Part shown: one piece after another, positions 15,249 to 17,666 of the stretch | How positions within the stretch are numbered: the stretch's first letter is position 1 | How the letters are laid out: each line of letters begins with the position of its first letter | DNA from: 70-18 sp041691815 | GTDB taxonomy: Bacteria; Pseudomonadota; Alphaproteobacteria; Acetobacterales; Acetobacteraceae | Direction: 5' to 3' | Assembly (NCBI GenBank): GCA_041691815.1 | Contig: JBEPTZ010000090.1 | Span: forward strand, 1-17,666 | Length of the DNA stretch: 17,666 nucleotides | Position numbers and translations under genes: made by a program | The notes under the pieces: generated by a model | Database searches by the model: none | Told to the model about the DNA's origin: nothing | What the model saw: the letters and a program-made list of their open reading frames with translations, nothing else

Positions 15249-16531
15249 TCCTGACGCGGCACCTCGATCGGGTGCCGCTCGCCACGGCGATCTTGCTGGC
15301 GCTGGCCCCGACGGCGTTCGGGGCCAGCATTGCCGTGTCGGCCGGCCCCGGTCATCTCCAGGCGGCAATCGCCGCCGCCGCACCCGGCGATGTGCTGGAA
15401 CTCGGCGCGGGCGTACATCCCGGCCCGATCGTGCTGGACCGGGCGGTCACGCTCGCCGGCCAGCCGGGCGCGGTGATCGACGGCGGCCGTCATGGCCGGG
15501 TGATCGAAGTCACCGCGCCGGGCGGCGTCGTGCGCAACCTCACCATCCGCGGCTCGGGGCGCAATCAGGCCGAAATGGATGCCGCGGTGTTCCTCACCGC
15601 CCAGGCCAACGGCGCCGTCGTGCAGGACGACACCATCGAGGACAGCCTGGTGGGGGTCTATGTGCATGGTGCGACGAATGCGATCGTCCGCGGCAACCGC
15701 ATCACCGGCTGGAACGCACGCAACCGCAACGAGAGCGGCAATGGCGTCTATGTCTGGAATGCACCCGGCGCGCAGGTGATCGGCAACGACATCTCCGGCG
15801 GCCGCGACGGCATCTTCACCAATACCAGCCGCAACAACGTGTTCCGGGCCAACCGCATCCACGGGGTCCGTTTTGCGGTGCACTACATGTACACCAACGA
15901 CAGCGAGGTGAGCGACAACGTCTCGGTCGGCAATCATGCTGGCTATGTCATCATGTTCTCCAATAAGCTGGTCGTCAGAAACAACCTCTCGGATCATGAC
16001 CGGGACCACGGCCTGCTGTTCAACTACGCCAACAACTCGCGCATCACCGGCAACGCCGTATTGCACGGCGGCGACAAATGCGTGTTCATCTACAACGCCA
16101 ACAAGAATCTGTTCGAGCGCAACTGGTTCCAAGGCTGCCGCATCGGTGTGCACTTCACCGCCGGCTCGGAAGGCAACCTGATGCGCGAGAACGCCTTCAT
16201 CGGCAATCAGAACCAGGTGAAATACGTCGGCACCCGCCATATCGAGTGGTCCTCCGGCGGGCGCGGCAACTACTGGAGCGACAACCCCGCTTTCGACCTG
16301 AACGGCGACGGCATCGCCGACACCGCCTATCGCCCGAACGACATGGTCGACCAGGTGGTCTGGCGCACCCCCGCCGCCAAGCTGCTGCTCAACAGCCCGG
16401 CCGTGCAACTGGTTCGCTGGGCGCAGTCGGAATTCCCCAACCTGCACCCTGGCGGCGTCGTCGACAGCGCGCCGCTGATGCATCCGCCCACCGTCCCGGC
16501 CGCCGGGATGCCGCAAGGCAGGCAGCCATGA
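15245..16531 (+). CDS. nosD: NosD, periplasmic CuZ maturation protein
   Basis: The 428-residue product starts with a Sec-type signal peptide (about residues 1-26, with hydrophobic ATAILLALAPTAFG). It then folds as a right-handed parallel beta-helix of the CASH/pectate-lyase type. The repeats are visible as recurrent N-x-I-x-G/N turns, for example AIVRGNRITGW, AQVIGNDISGGRDGIF, NVFRANRIHGVRFAV and SRITGNAVLHGG. GNYWSDNPAFDLNGDGIADTAYRP near residues 340-365 is a conserved NosD block. With NosF and NosY it is needed to build or supply sulfur for the CuZ centre of NosZ. It starts at the ATGA overlapping the nosZ stop and ends in another ATGA with nosF, so translation of the series is coupled. 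The frame is open upstream within nosZ, but that part is a shadow. Confidence 0.95.
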   Translation: MILTRHLDRVPLATAILLALAPTAFGASIAVSAGPGHLQAAIAAAAPGDVLELGAGVHPGPIVLDRAVTLAGQPGAVIDGGRHGRVIEVTAPGGVVRNLTIRGSGRNQAEMDAAVFLTAQANGAVVQDDTIEDSLVGVYVHGATNAIVRGNRITGWNARNRNESGNGVYVWNAPGAQVIGNDISGGRDGIFTNTSRNNVFRANRIHGVRFAVHYMYTNDSEVSDNVSVGNHAGYVIMFSNKLVVRNNLSDHDRDHGLLFNYANNSRITGNAVLHGGDKCVFIYNANKNLFERNWFQGCRIGVHFTAGSEGNLMRENAFIGNQNQVKYVGTRHIEWSSGGRGNYWSDNPAFDLNGDGIADTAYRPNDMVDQVVWRTPAAKLLLNSPAVQLVRWAQSEFPNLHPGGVVDSAPLMHPPTVPAAGMPQGRQP

Positions 16532-17454
16532 CCGCCCCCACCGTCAGCCTCGCCGCGGTCGGCAAGGCCTATGGCCGGCAGCGCGCGGTGAGCGGCATCG
16601 ACTTCACGATGGCCGCCGGCGAACGGGTGGCCCTGGTCGGCCATAACGGCGCCGGCAAGAGCACGCTGATGAAGCTCATCCTCGGGCTGATCCGCCCCAC
16701 CGAGGGCCGCATCGAACTGCTCGGCGTCGACCCGGCCGGGCGAACCTCCGGCGCCGCCCGCCGGGAGGTCGGCTTCCTGCCGGAGAACGTGGCGTTCTCG
16801 CCCTCGATCACCGGCGCCGAACTGCTCGCCTTCTACGCCCGCCTCAAACGCCAGCCAGTCGCCGGCAACGCGGCACTGCTGGAGCGTGTCGGCATCGCGG
16901 AGGCAGCCGGGCGCCGGGTCGGCACCTACTCGAAGGGCATGCGCCAGCGCCTCGGACTCGCCCAGGCGTTGATCGGCCGGCCGCGCGTGCTGCTGCTCGA
17001 CGAGCCAACCACCGGCCTCGACCCCGCATTGCGCCAAAGCTTCTACGAAATCCTCGACGAACTGGCCGCCGACGGCGCCAGCGTGCTGCTGGCATCGCAC
17101 GCGCTGGCCGAACTGGAGCGCCAGGTTGACCGCGTGGTGGTGCTCAACCACGGCGCCAAGGTCGCCGACGGCACCCTGGCCACCTTGCGCCGCTTCGCCC
17201 CGGTCTCCGCCCGCATCCGCCTCACCCTGAAGCAGCAGCAGGGCGCGGCACCCCCCCCCGCCATCGCCGGCAACGGCCTGGTCTGGACCCGCGTCGAGGA
17301 TTGCGTCTGGGAAACCCGATGCGCCGACGCCGACAAGCTCGCCCTGGTCCGCCGCCTGCTCGACGCCCCCCTGCCGCTGGCCGATATCGACGTCGTCGCC
17401 CCGTCGCTCGACGAAATCTACGCCGGCTTCCTGCGCCACGGAGCGTCGCCATGA
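16528..17454 (+). CDS. nosF: NosF, ABC-type ATPase for CuZ maturation
   Basis: The 308-residue cytoplasmic ATPase works with the membrane protein NosY and periplasmic NosD. Motifs are Walker A GHNGAGKST (about residues 38-46), the LPENVAFSP stretch in the Q-loop position (glutamate follows the usual position, as in CcmA/NatA-like and NosF proteins), signature YSKGMRQRLGLAQAL (134-148), Walker B VLLLDEPTTGLDP (154-166) and H-loop H191 (ASHALAE). The last 80 residues form the extra C-terminal domain usual in NosF. The ATG is the ATGA shared with the nosD stop, and the gene ends in ATGA with nosY. A run of nine C residues at 17251-17259 encodes a proline stretch; the frame is intact through it. 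Confidence 0.95.
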   Translation: MTAPTVSLAAVGKAYGRQRAVSGIDFTMAAGERVALVGHNGAGKSTLMKLILGLIRPTEGRIELLGVDPAGRTSGAARREVGFLPENVAFSPSITGAELLAFYARLKRQPVAGNAALLERVGIAEAAGRRVGTYSKGMRQRLGLAQALIGRPRVLLLDEPTTGLDPALRQSFYEILDELAADGASVLLASHALAELERQVDRVVVLNHGAKVADGTLATLRRFAPVSARIRLTLKQQQGAAPPPAIAGNGLVWTRVEDCVWETRCADADKLALVRRLLDAPLPLADIDVVAPSLDEIYAGFLRHGASP

Positions 17455-17666
17455 GACAGATCGCCATCATCGCGCTGCGCGAGTTCAACGATGGCCTGCG
17501 CAACCGCCGGGTGATCGCCACCACCCTGCTGATGGCCGCCCTCGCCCTTACCCTGGCGCTGCTCGGCAGCGCGCCCACCGGTACCGTGGGCGTCGGCGCG
17601 TTGTCGGTCACTATCGTCAGCCTCTCCAGCCTGACGATCTTCCTGGTGCCGCTGATCGCCCTGCTG
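17451..17666 (+). CDS. nosY: NosY, membrane subunit of the NosDFY maturation complex (3' truncated)
   Basis: Only the first 72 codons are present; the gene runs off the window edge in frame. MRQIAIIALREFNDGLRNRRVIATTLLMAALA is the typical beginning of NosY. A short amphipathic cytoplasmic helix (ALREFNDGLRNR) is followed by a first membrane helix at about residues 24-41, and a second begins near 52. NosY is a six-helix ABC-2-like permease that, with the ATPase NosF, drives NosD-dependent assembly of the CuZ centre. It overlaps the nosF stop by ATGA. nosL and any later genes are outside the window. Confidence 0.92.
   Translation, partial: MRQIAIIALREFNDGLRNRRVIATTLLMAALALTLALLGSAPTGTVGVGALSVTIVSLSSLTIFLVPLIALL

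Overview
The window is a GC-rich, almost fully coding stretch. Gene content and codon use fit an alphaproteobacterium, possibly of the Rhodospirillales/Acetobacteraceae type; that placement is an inference, not demonstrated. No tRNA, rRNA, insertion sequence, CRISPR array or integrase is visible. Every complete gene has an intact frame. Two genes are cut by the window edges: the ATPase b subunit on the left and nosY on the right.

Layout. (1) 2-3096, plus strand: the 3' end of a second, N-ATPase-type F1Fo operon (b, alpha and gamma subunits, with gamma last). (2) 3100-7247, minus strand: a compact five-gene operon made of a TetR-family repressor, a HlyD-like membrane fusion protein, a DevC/FtsX-type permease, a DevA/LolD-type ATPase and a 130-residue membrane protein. 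A 20-bp palindrome just upstream of tetR is a good candidate operator. (3) 7281-7599: a promoter and leader stretch with no convincing gene. (4) 7600-9917, plus strand: an NnrS-family membrane protein, then the periplasmic FAD:protein FMN transferase NosX. (5) 9970-10866, minus strand: a two-part ferritin/rubrerythrin-like protein with a complete set of candidate di-iron ligands, placed between nosX and nosR. (6) 10956-17666, plus strand: nosR, nosZ, nosD, nosF and the start of nosY, the nitrous oxide reductase cluster.

How the genes work together. NosZ is a Tat-exported, clade I type nitrous oxide reductase. All seven CuZ histidines and all CuA ligands can be located. NosR is the membrane flavo-iron-sulfur electron donor; it carries the motif at which ApbE-type transferases attach FMN, and NosX is the matching transferase. 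NosD, NosF and NosY form the ABC-linked maturation machinery for the CuZ centre. NnrS is typically found with nitric oxide metabolism. A near-consensus FNR/CRP-type box with a well-placed -10 lies directly in front of nosZ. The structural gene and nosDFY are therefore probably switched on by low oxygen or NO from their own promoter, separately from nosR.

The main systems are recognisable families, and I see no clearly undescribed machinery. The least explained items are the ferritin-like protein embedded in the nos cluster, the small membrane protein ending the exporter operon, and the side-by-side placement of an N-ATPase, a repressor-controlled exporter and a nos cluster.
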